Shown one piece after another: positions 24,952-32,937 of a stretch of 36,277 nucleotides of DNA. The notes beneath the pieces were generated by a model. That model did not search any database. It saw nothing but the letters and a program-made list of their open reading frames with translations, and was not told the DNA's origin. The position numbers and the translations under genes are program-made. The stretch is from Eisenbergiella porci (GTDB lineage Bacteria > Bacillota > Clostridia > Lachnospirales > Lachnospiraceae): assembly GCF_009696275.1 (NCBI RefSeq), contig NZ_VUMI01000056.1, positions 1-36,277 on the forward strand, written 5' to 3'. The stretch's first letter is position 1. Every line of letters starts with the position of its first letter.

Positions 24952-25599
24952 CTACTCTTCCTGATAATATTTCTTTTCAAATTCCTCCCAGGACCTGCTG
25001 AATTCATGGTTCATGAAGGCTTCCTTCAGCCCGGTGATCTGTTTTAACCGGATGACCTCATCCAGATTCATGCCCAGCTCCCGGCAGATTCTTTCGTCGG
25101 GCCAGCCGGAGCGGGTGAGAACCATGACAATCGCGCTCATGGGGCGGATGCCGTGGGTCCCGCGGGCGCGGTTATGGCGGATGGTGGCGGCGATACGCTG
25201 GTCGAGGGGCTTGTTCAGGGTGGTGACGGGAAGGTAGCCGTGGACGCGCTGCTGGATGTCGGGATATTCCCGGGCCACCCGGTTGCGGTGGAAGCCGTCC
25301 ACGATTTCACGGCTTCCGTTTCTCATGTCATAGGTTACGATGGGCATGGTGTAGCCGTCCTCCCGGATACTGGTGTGCAGAAGGGTCATTTCGGGAGAAG
25401 CCACGTGGTTGGGGTTGTATTCGTTGGCCTGCACATTTTCCTGCCTGACCCAGAGCACGCAGTCGGTAGGCTCTTCCTGAAAAGGGCTGACCTGGGAGAT
25501 TCCCTTCCTGATTTTGTTGATCGCTTCCACCTTTTCGGAAAAATCATCAATGGAGGTGATGTATTCCTGCAGTTCGTTTATGAGTTGATTCAAATCCAT
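24952..25599 (-). CDS. ParB-like nuclease-fold protein (IbrB/YbdM type)
   Basis: 215-residue protein with a ParB N-terminal fold (about 45-130). The block VQANEYNPNHVA is followed by TSIREDGYTMPIVTY and the conserved IVDGFHRNRVA. The C-terminal region contains a helix-turn-helix-like stretch (SGWPDERICRELGMNLDEV). In E. coli, IbrB/YbdM is encoded next to IbrA/YbdN, a DUF3440 protein, and the same pairing is seen here. The family may bind DNA or hydrolyse NTP or DNA; the activity is not settled. GAGGAAACACAA precedes the ATG. It is the last gene of the cassette, 49 bp after the GNAT gene. Confidence 0.88.
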   Translation of the reverse strand: MDLNQLINELQEYITSIDDFSEKVEAINKIRKGISQVSPFQEEPTDCVLWVRQENVQANEYNPNHVASPEMTLLHTSIREDGYTMPIVTYDMRNGSREIVDGFHRNRVAREYPDIQQRVHGYLPVTTLNKPLDQRIAATIRHNRARGTHGIRPMSAIVMVLTRSGWPDERICRELGMNLDEVIRLKQITGLKEAFMNHEFSRSWEEFEKKYYQEE

Positions 25600-25648
25600 T
25601 TGTGTTTCCTCTTTTGTTTCCTCTGTTGTATGTATGGGTAATCCGGGA

Positions 25649-26041
25649 TCAGTTTTCCATGGTAATATAGCTGCCCCGGCGGGAAAGGCGGTGAAAACCT
25701 CTTTCGTCCAGCATGGCGATGAGCCTGGGGTTGGAGGTGACCATGCGCACGGTGGGGAAGGAGCGGAGCATGTCCTCCAGCATGAAGGGGCAGACGCCAT
25801 ACTGACGGAAGGCAGGAAGCACATATACGCCGGATATGGCCGTGTGCCGTTCCCTTTCCTCATGCGCATAAAAGCCTGCAAGCTTACCGTTTGCGAAAAA
25901 CAGGCACCATTCCTTTTCCTCGGTATTTACCAGATAGGGCATCTCGTCCCGGTATTTTTTTTCGGCAAAGAACTCGCCCATAATGGAATAAAAGGCGGCT
26001 TTGTCATAGTCTTCTTTAAACTCCCTCTTTTGCAAATTCAT
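25649..26041 (-). CDS. GNAT-like acetyltransferase
   Basis: 130-residue protein resembling the GNAT N-acetyltransferase fold: EWCLFFANGKLAGFYA and ISGVYVLPAFRQYGVC, the latter being where the acetyl-CoA loop normally lies, and a final NPRLIAMLDERGFHRL. The start at 26041 follows GGGAGGATTG and lies inside the end of the DUF3440 gene, so the two are coupled. The acetyl-CoA loop is weakly conserved, so activity is uncertain. It sits between the IbrA-like and IbrB-like genes, which is an unusual place for an enzyme of this kind. Confidence 0.75.
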   Translation of the reverse strand: MNLQKREFKEDYDKAAFYSIMGEFFAEKKYRDEMPYLVNTEEKEWCLFFANGKLAGFYAHEERERHTAISGVYVLPAFRQYGVCPFMLEDMLRSFPTVRMVTSNPRLIAMLDERGFHRLSRRGSYITMEN

Positions 26042-27344
26042 CTTCAATCCTCCCGGCAGCCTCCCTGAGCTGCTTATTTGTGGACTGGATATCCCGCCGG
26101 ATGATGCCGGCATATTTCTTTTTCAGCTCAAACAGGCGTTTTACATCACCCTTGGTTTCACTGAAGCTGAGCCCTGACATCCAGAAGTCATTTTTTTCTA
26201 TGGCGCGGGCAACGCGTTTCCAGTAAGGAGCCTGGCGGAAGCCCTGGATATTCCATTTATCGTCGGGCATGGCATCTGCGGTGATGCCGGCTTCCTTTTC
26301 CCACCAGGCCAGGAATTTTTTGATTTTACGGTAGTAGTGATCTCTTACCTCAGGAGCGTAGAGGCCCAGGCTTTCCAGGAGGAATACGGCGTACTGCTCC
26401 CAGGTCATGCCGTCGGGCTTTTCCGATTTAATATTCCCAAGAAGGCTGGTGCGGCAGTAGATGTTGCCAAAATTCACGCCCTCTACCCGGTAGAGCACTT
26501 TTTCCCAGGTATCCGGCTCCAGGGAGCGGAACTGATCCAGTCCCTTGCGCTGGTCGTCGCCGTAAGGTTGGCAGAGCCGCTGCTCGCTGATGGGCACGCC
26601 ATTTTTGTACATCAGTTCATAGATGTAGTTGAATTTCAGGTCAAACCGGGCTACGGCGGTCCAGTCATCGGCGGCGGACCAGTCGTAGAGCGGGTAAAAA
26701 TTATAGCAGTCAATCGGCTTGTCATGGATTTTGACCCGCGTGGTCCAGGGGTAATCCTGGAAACGTTCCTTGGAGGAGCTGATAATAGTACGGAACCGGT
26801 TCAGGCTTTCGTCGGAGCGGATGCCGATGCCGGCGGCTGCAGTGCCTTTGCGGGCGGTGCAGAACCATTGGGCGAAAAAGAGGATGAACTCTTCAAATTC
26901 CATGCCTCTTCGGAACCAGGTCCATTCTTCTGGGTAGCTGTCCTCCGTTACCATAATCACGTCCTCCCTGTCGGGGAGGGAGCGCACCCATTTTTCCTTC
27001 TGTTTCTTATCCCAGCAGATCCATTTGGGGCGGATGGCGGAGGCGGCGTTTCGCAGGGAAAGCGGCATGGCCACCCAGTACCAGGCGTCCACCACATCCG
27101 CCGTACAGCGAATGAGCTCGTCCACATGGTCGATGGTTGCCTGGTACTGGGCCTCCAGATCGATGTAAAGGATTGAGAATTTTTTCCCGGTCCGGCGGGC
27201 GGCGCCGGCGGCAAGCTGCAGCATGATGGAGCTGTCTTTTCCTCCGGAAACGCTGAAATAAATGTGATCGAAATTTTTATAAATGATATCGTACCGCTCC
27301 ATAGCGGCTTCATATACGTTTTTGTCCCGGTATATTTTAGGCAT
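26016..27344 (-). CDS. DUF3440 PAPS-reductase-like protein (IbrA/YbdN type)
   Basis: 442-residue protein of the phosphoadenosine phosphosulfate reductase-like superfamily with a DUF3440 C-terminal region. The PP-loop SGGKDSS lies at residues 33-39, which in this superfamily binds adenylated or ATP substrates. Further blocks are YIDLEAQY, WYWVAMPLSLR, IGIRSDESLNRF, YPLYDWSAADDW and QRLCQPYGDDQRKGL. IbrA in E. coli acts with IbrB as a regulator; other relatives (DndC) work in DNA phosphorothioation. I chose the ATG at 27344 because GGAGGAA precedes it; an upstream ATG in frame lies deeper in the SNF2 gene. It overlaps the SNF2 end by 8 bases and the GNAT start by 26. Confidence 0.92.
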   Translation of the reverse strand: MPKIYRDKNVYEAAMERYDIIYKNFDHIYFSVSGGKDSSIMLQLAAGAARRTGKKFSILYIDLEAQYQATIDHVDELIRCTADVVDAWYWVAMPLSLRNAASAIRPKWICWDKKQKEKWVRSLPDREDVIMVTEDSYPEEWTWFRRGMEFEEFILFFAQWFCTARKGTAAAGIGIRSDESLNRFRTIISSSKERFQDYPWTTRVKIHDKPIDCYNFYPLYDWSAADDWTAVARFDLKFNYIYELMYKNGVPISEQRLCQPYGDDQRKGLDQFRSLEPDTWEKVLYRVEGVNFGNIYCRTSLLGNIKSEKPDGMTWEQYAVFLLESLGLYAPEVRDHYYRKIKKFLAWWEKEAGITADAMPDDKWNIQGFRQAPYWKRVARAIEKNDFWMSGLSFSETKGDVKRLFELKKKYAGIIRRDIQSTNKQLREAAGRIEDEFAKEGV

Positions 27345-28779
27345 GGCGGGGTTCCTCCAAATCATCGCAGTCCATTAGGCTCCGGCTTGGCTGCCGGTAA
27401 AATACCCATTCCGCGATTCCATTTTTGTTTTCCATGTTTTTAATGTCGTTTCTGAAGGCTTCCAGAAGCTTTTCCTTCCTGTACAGGCAGCTGAGGATTC
27501 TTTCGTCCAGGGTGTTATAGGCACAGATATCCCGGATGCGGATGTCCTGATCCTGGCCGATCCGGTGGATACGATCCTCGCTTTGCAGGCGGGTGGCCAG
27601 ATCCCAGCCGTTGGAATAGTAGATGATATTATGGCAGAACTGCAGGTTAAGGCTGTAGCCCGCGCAGTCCCGGTTGGCAATGAGGAAGGTGGCGGATTCC
27701 CTGAATTCCTCCAGGTTACGGAGCCTTTTTTTCATAGGAAGGGAACCGTCAAAGCGCGCCACGTTTTCCGGGCCGTATTTTCTGGAAAGGATTTCACACA
27801 GCACATCGATTTCATAGGTATAGTTGCAGAAAATGATGTATTTGTTCCGGTTGTCAAGTACAGTAAGCAGGCGCTGCAGCCGGGGATTATCCGTAGGCTC
27901 CGCAAAAAAGGGCGAGGTTACGATATGTTCGTAGCCGGAAACTGCGCTTTTGCGGAAGTTCACACGGAAGCCGCTGGTTACGGCCTGCAGACCTGAAAAC
28001 AGCCGGTATATGGTCTCAGGATGCATTTCGTTGAGGTGAAACAGCAGGGTGTCGGCCACGCTGTTGTAATGGGCGTTCTGTTCCGGGGTGAGCGGAAAGT
28101 AGTTAATGGTATATCTTTTATCAGGAAGCACGAGGCAGTCCTTTTTGGTAACCTGCACGGTGTAGGGGGATATTTTTCTGGCAAGATAATCCGTATTCAG
28201 ACAACGGATGATTTTCTGCGGAATTTCCGGATCAAATTCAATGTGGTTGGCGGCGAAGGACCAGTAGGTTTTATAGCCCAGGATCCTCCAGTCAAGCACA
28301 TGGAACTGCGCATACAGGTCGGCCTGGTTTTTGGAAATGGGCATACCGTTGAGAATCAGCTTGTATTCGCACCGTGAGGACAGCCGGTCTATGTTCTGTG
28401 TCCTGTAGGCGTAGGGATTTTTTATAAGAAGGCTTTCATCCACCACGAGGTAGCAGGCTTCCCGTTCGGTGAGCAGCTGGAGATAGCTGTTGGCATGAAG
28501 GCTTCGGGAAAGTGTCTCAATGCCGCATATGGTAATTTTCTCAAGCATTTCCCGGGGGGACTGCTTGATGAGCTCATCCTTCAGGTTCTGCTTGGTGGAA
28601 CAGGGGCAGAGCCACAGGATGTGGGTGACCTTTCCGGCCTCCAGCCGGAGCCGGCAAAGCTCCAGCGCAGTGATGGTTTTGCCTGTGCCCTGTTCCATGA
28701 ACAGGGCGCCCACCTTGACCTTTTTCAATTTTTCTACCGCATTCTCCTGGTAGTCCAGGAGCTTGTTTGTCAAATGCAT
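27337..28779 (-). CDS. SNF2-family DEAD-like ATPase/helicase
   Basis: 480-residue SF2 ATPase of the SNF2 type, expected to move along or remodel double-stranded DNA. Motif I is MEQGTGKT (28-35), motif II is DES at 114-116 rather than DEAH, motif III is LILNGMPISKNQADLY, and the C-terminal half has FCNYTYEIDVL, FLIANRDCAGYSLNLQ (motif V) and QSEDRIHRIGQ (motif VI, about 399-409). It is a compact form with no extra nuclease domain. It begins 2 bases after the stop of the 397-residue protein and overlaps the DUF3440 gene. Such small SNF2 genes occur in phages and mobile elements, and in defence loci. Confidence 0.92.
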   Translation of the reverse strand: MHLTNKLLDYQENAVEKLKKVKVGALFMEQGTGKTITALELCRLRLEAGKVTHILWLCPCSTKQNLKDELIKQSPREMLEKITICGIETLSRSLHANSYLQLLTEREACYLVVDESLLIKNPYAYRTQNIDRLSSRCEYKLILNGMPISKNQADLYAQFHVLDWRILGYKTYWSFAANHIEFDPEIPQKIIRCLNTDYLARKISPYTVQVTKKDCLVLPDKRYTINYFPLTPEQNAHYNSVADTLLFHLNEMHPETIYRLFSGLQAVTSGFRVNFRKSAVSGYEHIVTSPFFAEPTDNPRLQRLLTVLDNRNKYIIFCNYTYEIDVLCEILSRKYGPENVARFDGSLPMKKRLRNLEEFRESATFLIANRDCAGYSLNLQFCHNIIYYSNGWDLATRLQSEDRIHRIGQDQDIRIRDICAYNTLDERILSCLYRKEKLLEAFRNDIKNMENKNGIAEWVFYRQPSRSLMDCDDLEEPRHA

Positions 28780-28781
28780 AA

Positions 28782-29975
28782 TCAGTCACTATCCGCCAGA
28801 TCATCCAGAATGGCTCCGGAGGATTCCAGTATTTTGTGCAGGTTGTTGATATCTTCCGTCGGTTTTGGAGGCGCCGGGGATACGCGGGGCGCGCTGTCCA
28901 GAGTCAATCTGTAGGACTCGAGAAGCTCCCTGGCCTCCGGATCAAAGCGGAATCCGTACATTTCCGCAAAATCCTCCAGTTCCTCATAATGCGACGGCTC
29001 CAGGAAGATGCCGCCGGAGTGGAAGTTGGAGGTGGGTATTTTTTTCAGGTTCACAGAGATTTCCCTGGGCATATTGGGCGATATGGCAATGTAAAAGAAG
29101 CTGCCTTTTTTGCTTTTGCTGATCCAGCGTTTATGTTCAGGAAGAAAATTGCCGGTAATGGCCTGTTCACGGGCTTCGCGGTCCGCAATGGATACGGTGA
29201 AGCCGTTTTTGAGCAGAAGATTGCCAAGTTCGGCGGCACGGTCGCAAAAACGGCCGCGGCAGGCATTCAGCCTGCGGTACCAGCAGCTTCCGTTCCATTC
29301 ATAATCCATATCCCGGATAATTTCCCGGAATCGGTCGTTTTTCTCATAAATGGCCAGGATCTCACTATCATCCCCCCTGATTTCCACGATGCCGGCGTAC
29401 TGCGGAGCATGGGGGGCAATAATGGAATCCTTGGAAATGAAGCCGGGATCGGCGCTGCTTTCCTCCGGGCGGCACCATTTCTTCCATTCCAGATATTCGG
29501 GAAGAAGCTGCTCCAGGTTGCACAGGTCCTTGTTGAAACGGTTGTTAATCCAGTAGACTGCCTTTGTTTTTTCATGAATGAGATATTGGACGATTTCCTG
29601 AAATATCACAGGAAGTTCCCCGGCATTTAATTCCATGGGAGTCAGCGCTTCGTAGGTCATGCGCCTGACGACCAGATCGACATTCCGCGGGTTATCGATA
29701 AAAGCCTGCAGACGGGTCAGCGCTTCCACGCGGAGAGTTTCCGCCCAGGTCACCTGCTTTCGGCTGCCCTCAAGCGGCGGCAGCTCCATGCGGGCTGCGG
29801 CCTTCCTGGCAGCGGCGTTCTGCTTGTTCCGGCTTTGCAGCAGCGCTTCTCTGCAGCATGCCGGGCAGAGGCCGGAAAACTTGTACTCTCTCATTTTTTC
29901 CCTGTTCTTCAGAGGCCCGATAATGTTTATGTAGCCTTCATGCCCACAATAAAAAGTACCGGAATACCATGCCAT
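28782..29975 (-). CDS. Unknown protein, Zn-finger start and HARP-like repeats
   Basis: 397-residue protein that I cannot assign to a named family. The N-terminus has cysteines and histidine suited to zinc (CGHEG at 10-14; CPACC at about 37). The middle (about 205-265) reads NDRFREIIRDMDYEWNGSCWYRRL then LGNLLLKNGFTVSI, written here in parts. This recalls the HARP-type module (short helix, W-x-W strands) found beside SNF2 ATPases such as SMARCAL1. A Pro-rich tail ends at DDLADSD. It is the first gene of the cassette and directly precedes the SNF2 gene, so a DNA-binding partner role is a fair guess. GGGGGAA precedes the ATG. Confidence 0.7.
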   Translation of the reverse strand: MAWYSGTFYCGHEGYINIIGPLKNREKMREYKFSGLCPACCREALLQSRNKQNAAARKAAARMELPPLEGSRKQVTWAETLRVEALTRLQAFIDNPRNVDLVVRRMTYEALTPMELNAGELPVIFQEIVQYLIHEKTKAVYWINNRFNKDLCNLEQLLPEYLEWKKWCRPEESSADPGFISKDSIIAPHAPQYAGIVEIRGDDSEILAIYEKNDRFREIIRDMDYEWNGSCWYRRLNACRGRFCDRAAELGNLLLKNGFTVSIADREAREQAITGNFLPEHKRWISKSKKGSFFYIAISPNMPREISVNLKKIPTSNFHSGGIFLEPSHYEELEDFAEMYGFRFDPEARELLESYRLTLDSAPRVSPAPPKPTEDINNLHKILESSGAILDDLADSD

Positions 29976-30140
29976 ATAGAGTTCCCCCTTTTATCCGTTT
30001 ACCAAAATCCTACTTGTTTTGCGAAGCAAAATGCGGGCTTTCTGCGGGCAGAGGATTTTTCTCCCTGCCCCGGACGGATAATCTTTGCTGTATTACTGGT
30101 TTGCCTACCCTTCCATGCACATAGTTACCAGAGTTTCTAC

Positions 30141-30189
30141 TACCAATTATTGGTAAATCTATTTTAATCCATCCGAAAAATATAGTCAA
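30141..30189 (-). promoter_or_regulatory. Cassette promoter with palindromic operator
   Basis: Read on minus: TTGACT (30189-30184), 17-bp spacer, TAAAAT (30166-30161). Immediately downstream, covering the expected start site, is the palindrome TACCAATTATTGGTA (30141-30155). This suggests the five-gene cassette is repressed. The leader of about 180 bases to 29975 contains TTTTGC-GAA-GCAAAA (30017-30031) and further TTACCA half-sites (30125-30130, 29999-30003 region). Confidence 0.65.
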
Positions 30190-30310
30190 TTGAATTGTAA
30201 AATACTGGAAGAGTTATCCCATCGTTTATTTTTTTGCCGGTTATTGAAAATTTTTACCGATGTTTTACTAAAATTAAATATAAAAATATACGTAATAAAA
30301 TAGAAGATGA

Positions 30311-30366
30311 AATAAAAACAGGGAGCTTCTGTCAGCCGGTTGGTTACGGCCGGCGGAAGCCCCCTG
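30311..30366 (-). terminator. Terminator of AraC-type gene
   Basis: On minus CAGGGGGCTTC pairs with GAAGCTCCCTG and inside it GCCGG with CCGGC, followed by TTTTTATTT. It lies about 100 bp past the regulator's stop. 30190-30310 is AT-rich with no gene. Confidence 0.75.
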
Positions 30367-30459
30367 CAGATGTTCATTTTATGTGATTCAGCCAGGCGGA
30401 AATGAATGGTAAGATTATATTGGAAGGATTACGCACTTGTATATCCGGAACAGCTGGTT

Positions 30460-31263
30460 TCAGCTGATTTGCGGCGGCTCCGCTTTATAGGCCGCCGGAG
30501 CCATTCCCGTATACGCCTTAAAGGCTCTGGAAAAATAAAAGGGATCGGAAAAGCCGCAGGAAAGCGCCGTGTTTTTCACGGAGAAGCCCATCTCCAGAAG
30601 TTTTTTCCCCTGCTCTAGACGGTAATGAGAAATATACCCATTGGGAGACACACCCAGTTTCCCGGAAAAAAGACGGTAAAGCGTGACCCGGTTCACATGC
30701 ATGGCAGTGCAGAGCCGCTCCACGTTAAAGTCCGCCTTATGATAATTACCCTGAATCAGCAGCAGCGCGGTGGACAGCCGATCATCCTCCTTACGGGCGG
30801 GAACCTGCGGCGCCGGAAAAATATCCCCGTAAACACCAAGAATCGCCAGCAAAAGCCCGTTTGCCTCCCCTTTTCCCCGGGAAAGAAAATCCAGCCGCCC
30901 AAGCCTGTCAAACAAAGGAAGAATATCCTCTGCACCAATAACAGGAGCAACCGGCCAGGAAAAAGAGAATCCGGTACGTGATAAAAACCGCCCGATCTCC
31001 TTCCCCGTAAAATCCGCCCACGTATACTCCCAGGGGTCCTCCGGGTCCGGATAATAAAAAAGCTCCGTATAAGGGTACAAAAGGAAGCTCTCCCCCGCCG
31101 CAATCCGAAACCGTTTTCCTCCGCACTCCAGAAACCCTGCGCCCCGGATCACATAATGAATAATATAAAAAGCCCTGACCCCTGGCCCCCAGGAATGAAG
31201 ATCCGAACAATCCTCCCGGCCATACCCCACAAGCCGCACCGTTTCCTCCGAATACCCTTCCAA
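30460..31263 (-). CDS. AraC family regulator with cupin sensor domain
   Basis: 267-residue regulator. The N-terminal AraC-type sugar-binding cupin (about 1-150) includes AFYIIHYVIRGAGFLECGG and FLLYPYTELFYY. The C-terminal AraC DNA-binding domain (about 165-262) has VERLCTAMHVNRVTLYRLF and KNTALSCGFSDPFYFSRAF. I prefer the TTG at 31263 because AGGAAGGGAGGG lies just before it; an in-frame ATG at 31317 has no ribosome site and would add 18 residues. It is divergent from the alpha-galactosidase gene, whose promoter has a good -10 but poor -35 as expected for an activated promoter. It probably responds to an alpha-galactoside or its product. Confidence 0.9.
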   Translation of the reverse strand: MEGYSEETVRLVGYGREDCSDLHSWGPGVRAFYIIHYVIRGAGFLECGGKRFRIAAGESFLLYPYTELFYYPDPEDPWEYTWADFTGKEIGRFLSRTGFSFSWPVAPVIGAEDILPLFDRLGRLDFLSRGKGEANGLLLAILGVYGDIFPAPQVPARKEDDRLSTALLLIQGNYHKADFNVERLCTAMHVNRVTLYRLFSGKLGVSPNGYISHYRLEQGKKLLEMGFSVKNTALSCGFSDPFYFSRAFKAYTGMAPAAYKAEPPQIS

Positions 31264-31338
31264 GGTCAACCCTCCCTTCCTCGTTTTTGAATCTTTCAAA
31301 ATGAACGAAAAGTACATGCTTTTGCAACTAAATTATAT

Positions 31339-31367
31339 GGAAAGGTTCTTAAAATCCATTCTATAAT
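31339..31367 (+). promoter_or_regulatory. Activator-dependent type promoter of GH27
   Basis: TATAAT at 31362-31367 with GGAAAG in the -35 place (31339-31344), a poor match. This fits need for an activator, presumably the divergent AraC-type protein. Confidence 0.45.
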
Positions 31368-31390
31368 AAAAATGTCCGAAGCCTGCGGCG

Positions 31391-31476
31391 ATGCCGTGCC
31401 TTCTGTCTGCGGCAGGGATCGGCGGGGCGGTTTTCCAGCGGCTCCCGATCCCCGCCGCAGACAGAAGGCATGGCAT
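31391..31476 (+). repeat. 32-bp-arm inverted repeat in GH27 leader
   Basis: Arms 31391-31422 and 31445-31476 pair with two mismatches around a 22-base loop; the arms begin ATGCCGTGCCTTCTGTCTGC and end GCATGGCAT. There is no T-run after it, so it is not a simple terminator. It would fold in the 5' untranslated RNA of the alpha-galactosidase, or it is an inserted palindromic repeat. Confidence 0.85.
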
Positions 31477-31534
31477 TTACACAGCCTTCCGCACAGCTAC
31501 ATAATAACCCAACAGGAATTTGGAGGTCAATAGT

Positions 31535-32665
31535 ATGGTTAAATTAACGCCGCCCATGGGCTGGAATTCATGGAATACCTTTGGAGAGAACATCAATGAA
31601 AAACTGATTTTTGAGACAGCGGATGCGATGGTGGAAGCAGGGCTTCCCCGGATGGGCTATGAATATCTGGTCATTGACGACTGCTGGTCCTTGCGTGAGA
31701 GGGATGAAAATGAAAGGCTTGTGCCGGATCCTGTGAAATTCCCCAACGGCATGAAGGCTGTTGCGGATTATGTGCACAGCAAGGGGCTGAAATTCGGCAT
31801 GTATTCCTGTGCCGGAAACCTGACCTGCGCCGGTTATCCGGGAAGCTTTGAACATGAGTTCATTGATGCGGAGACATTCGCGCAGTGGGGCGTGGATTTC
31901 CTGAAATATGATTACTGCTATCACAGCCCTATCATTCATGGGCAGTACCTGTACAGGCGCATGGGGCTTGCCCTGGAAAACTGCGGCCGTGATATCCTGT
32001 TCAGCGCCTGTTCCTGGGGAGCGGATCAGACCCATGAGTGGATCAAGACCTCCGCAGCCTCCATGTGGCGTTCTACCGGGGATATCTTCGATACCTGGGA
32101 GTCCGTAAAGGATCTGGTAAAGCAGCAGGAGAAGCTGCATCCTTATAATGGCGTGGGCTGCTTCAATGATATGGACATGCTGATCGTTGGCATGTACGGC
32201 AATGGAAATGTGGGCCTGAAGGGTTGCAGCGACGTGCAGTACAAGACACATTTTTCCATCTGGTCCCTGCTTGGCTCACCGCTGATGATCGGCTGCGATG
32301 TGCGCAGTATGACGGAGGAAACGAAGAAGATTCTGGGAAATGAAGAGCTGATCCGTATCAACCAGGACAGCGCCTGCCGTCAGGCCTACAAGCTGCAGGG
32401 AATCTGGGCCGGGGACGATATGCTCATTTATGCAAGGCAGCTGGAAAACGGGGATCTTGCGATTGGCCTGTTCAATATGAGTGAGGAAAAGGCGGTTGCC
32501 AGATTTAACCTGGATGAAGTGGGCCTGGGTTTTTCTACAGGGAAAACACTGGAAATGAAGGAAGTGTGGAGCGGCGAGAGCATTAAAGTGAAGAACGCCA
32601 CTGTTTCCAGGGAGCTTGCACCGTTTGACTGCGAGGTATTCCGGGCAAAGGTGGTTGATCTATAA
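31535..32665 (+). CDS. GH27 alpha-galactosidase
   Basis: 376-residue glycoside hydrolase of family 27, retaining, which releases terminal alpha-linked galactose (alpha-N-acetylgalactosaminidase is a close alternative). It opens TPPMGWNSWNTFG, has YLVIDDCW, nucleophile D126 in LKYDYC, and acid/base D183 in MWRSTGDI. A C-terminal beta-sandwich (about 285-376) follows. There is no signal peptide, so it is cytoplasmic. I chose the ATG at 31535 because TTGGAGGT precedes it; an in-frame TTG at 31520 overlaps that site. Its TAA shares one base with the ATG of the zinc-ribbon gene. Control is probably through the divergent AraC-type regulator. Confidence 0.95.
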   Translation: MVKLTPPMGWNSWNTFGENINEKLIFETADAMVEAGLPRMGYEYLVIDDCWSLRERDENERLVPDPVKFPNGMKAVADYVHSKGLKFGMYSCAGNLTCAGYPGSFEHEFIDAETFAQWGVDFLKYDYCYHSPIIHGQYLYRRMGLALENCGRDILFSACSWGADQTHEWIKTSAASMWRSTGDIFDTWESVKDLVKQQEKLHPYNGVGCFNDMDMLIVGMYGNGNVGLKGCSDVQYKTHFSIWSLLGSPLMIGCDVRSMTEETKKILGNEELIRINQDSACRQAYKLQGIWAGDDMLIYARQLENGDLAIGLFNMSEEKAVARFNLDEVGLGFSTGKTLEMKEVWSGESIKVKNATVSRELAPFDCEVFRAKVVDL

Positions 32666-32856
32666 TGTCCGCGTGCTTTCAATGCGGTAAAGAGCTTACT
32701 TACAATGAAATCGGCGCATATAAAAAGTTCGTGAACAGGGGCGCGGCGGAGTTTTTGTGTAAAAGGTGCCTGGCCGGACGGCTGGATGTGCCGGTGGAGC
32801 TGATTGATCAGAAAATAGAGCATTTCAAACAGCAGGGTTGTACACTCTTTATTTAA
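32665..32856 (+). CDS. Small zinc-ribbon protein of unknown function
   Basis: 63-residue protein with two cysteine pairs, CFQC (4-7) and CKRC (about 32-35), that should bind one zinc ion, followed by a helical tail (VPVELIDQKIEHFKQQGC). I do not recognise a named function. It starts in the overlap TAATG with the alpha-galactosidase stop, so it is translated by coupling, and a terminator follows 8 bp after its stop. It may be a general small protein that merely shares the transcript. Confidence 0.75.
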   Translation: MSACFQCGKELTYNEIGAYKKFVNRGAAEFLCKRCLAGRLDVPVELIDQKIEHFKQQGCTLFI

Positions 32857-32863
32857 AATAAAA

Positions 32864-32890
32864 AACGGCAGGTTAGCTGCCGTTTTTTTG
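32864..32890. terminator. Bidirectional terminator
   Basis: ACGGCAG (32865-32871) pairs with CTGCCGT (32877-32883), flanked by A-run and seven T. It ends the GH27 unit on plus and can serve the LacI gene on minus. Confidence 0.88.
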
Positions 32891-32937
32891 TTGCCAGAAA
32901 AACCTGGGAAAACGTCGTTTTTATGCGGCTTTTTTAA

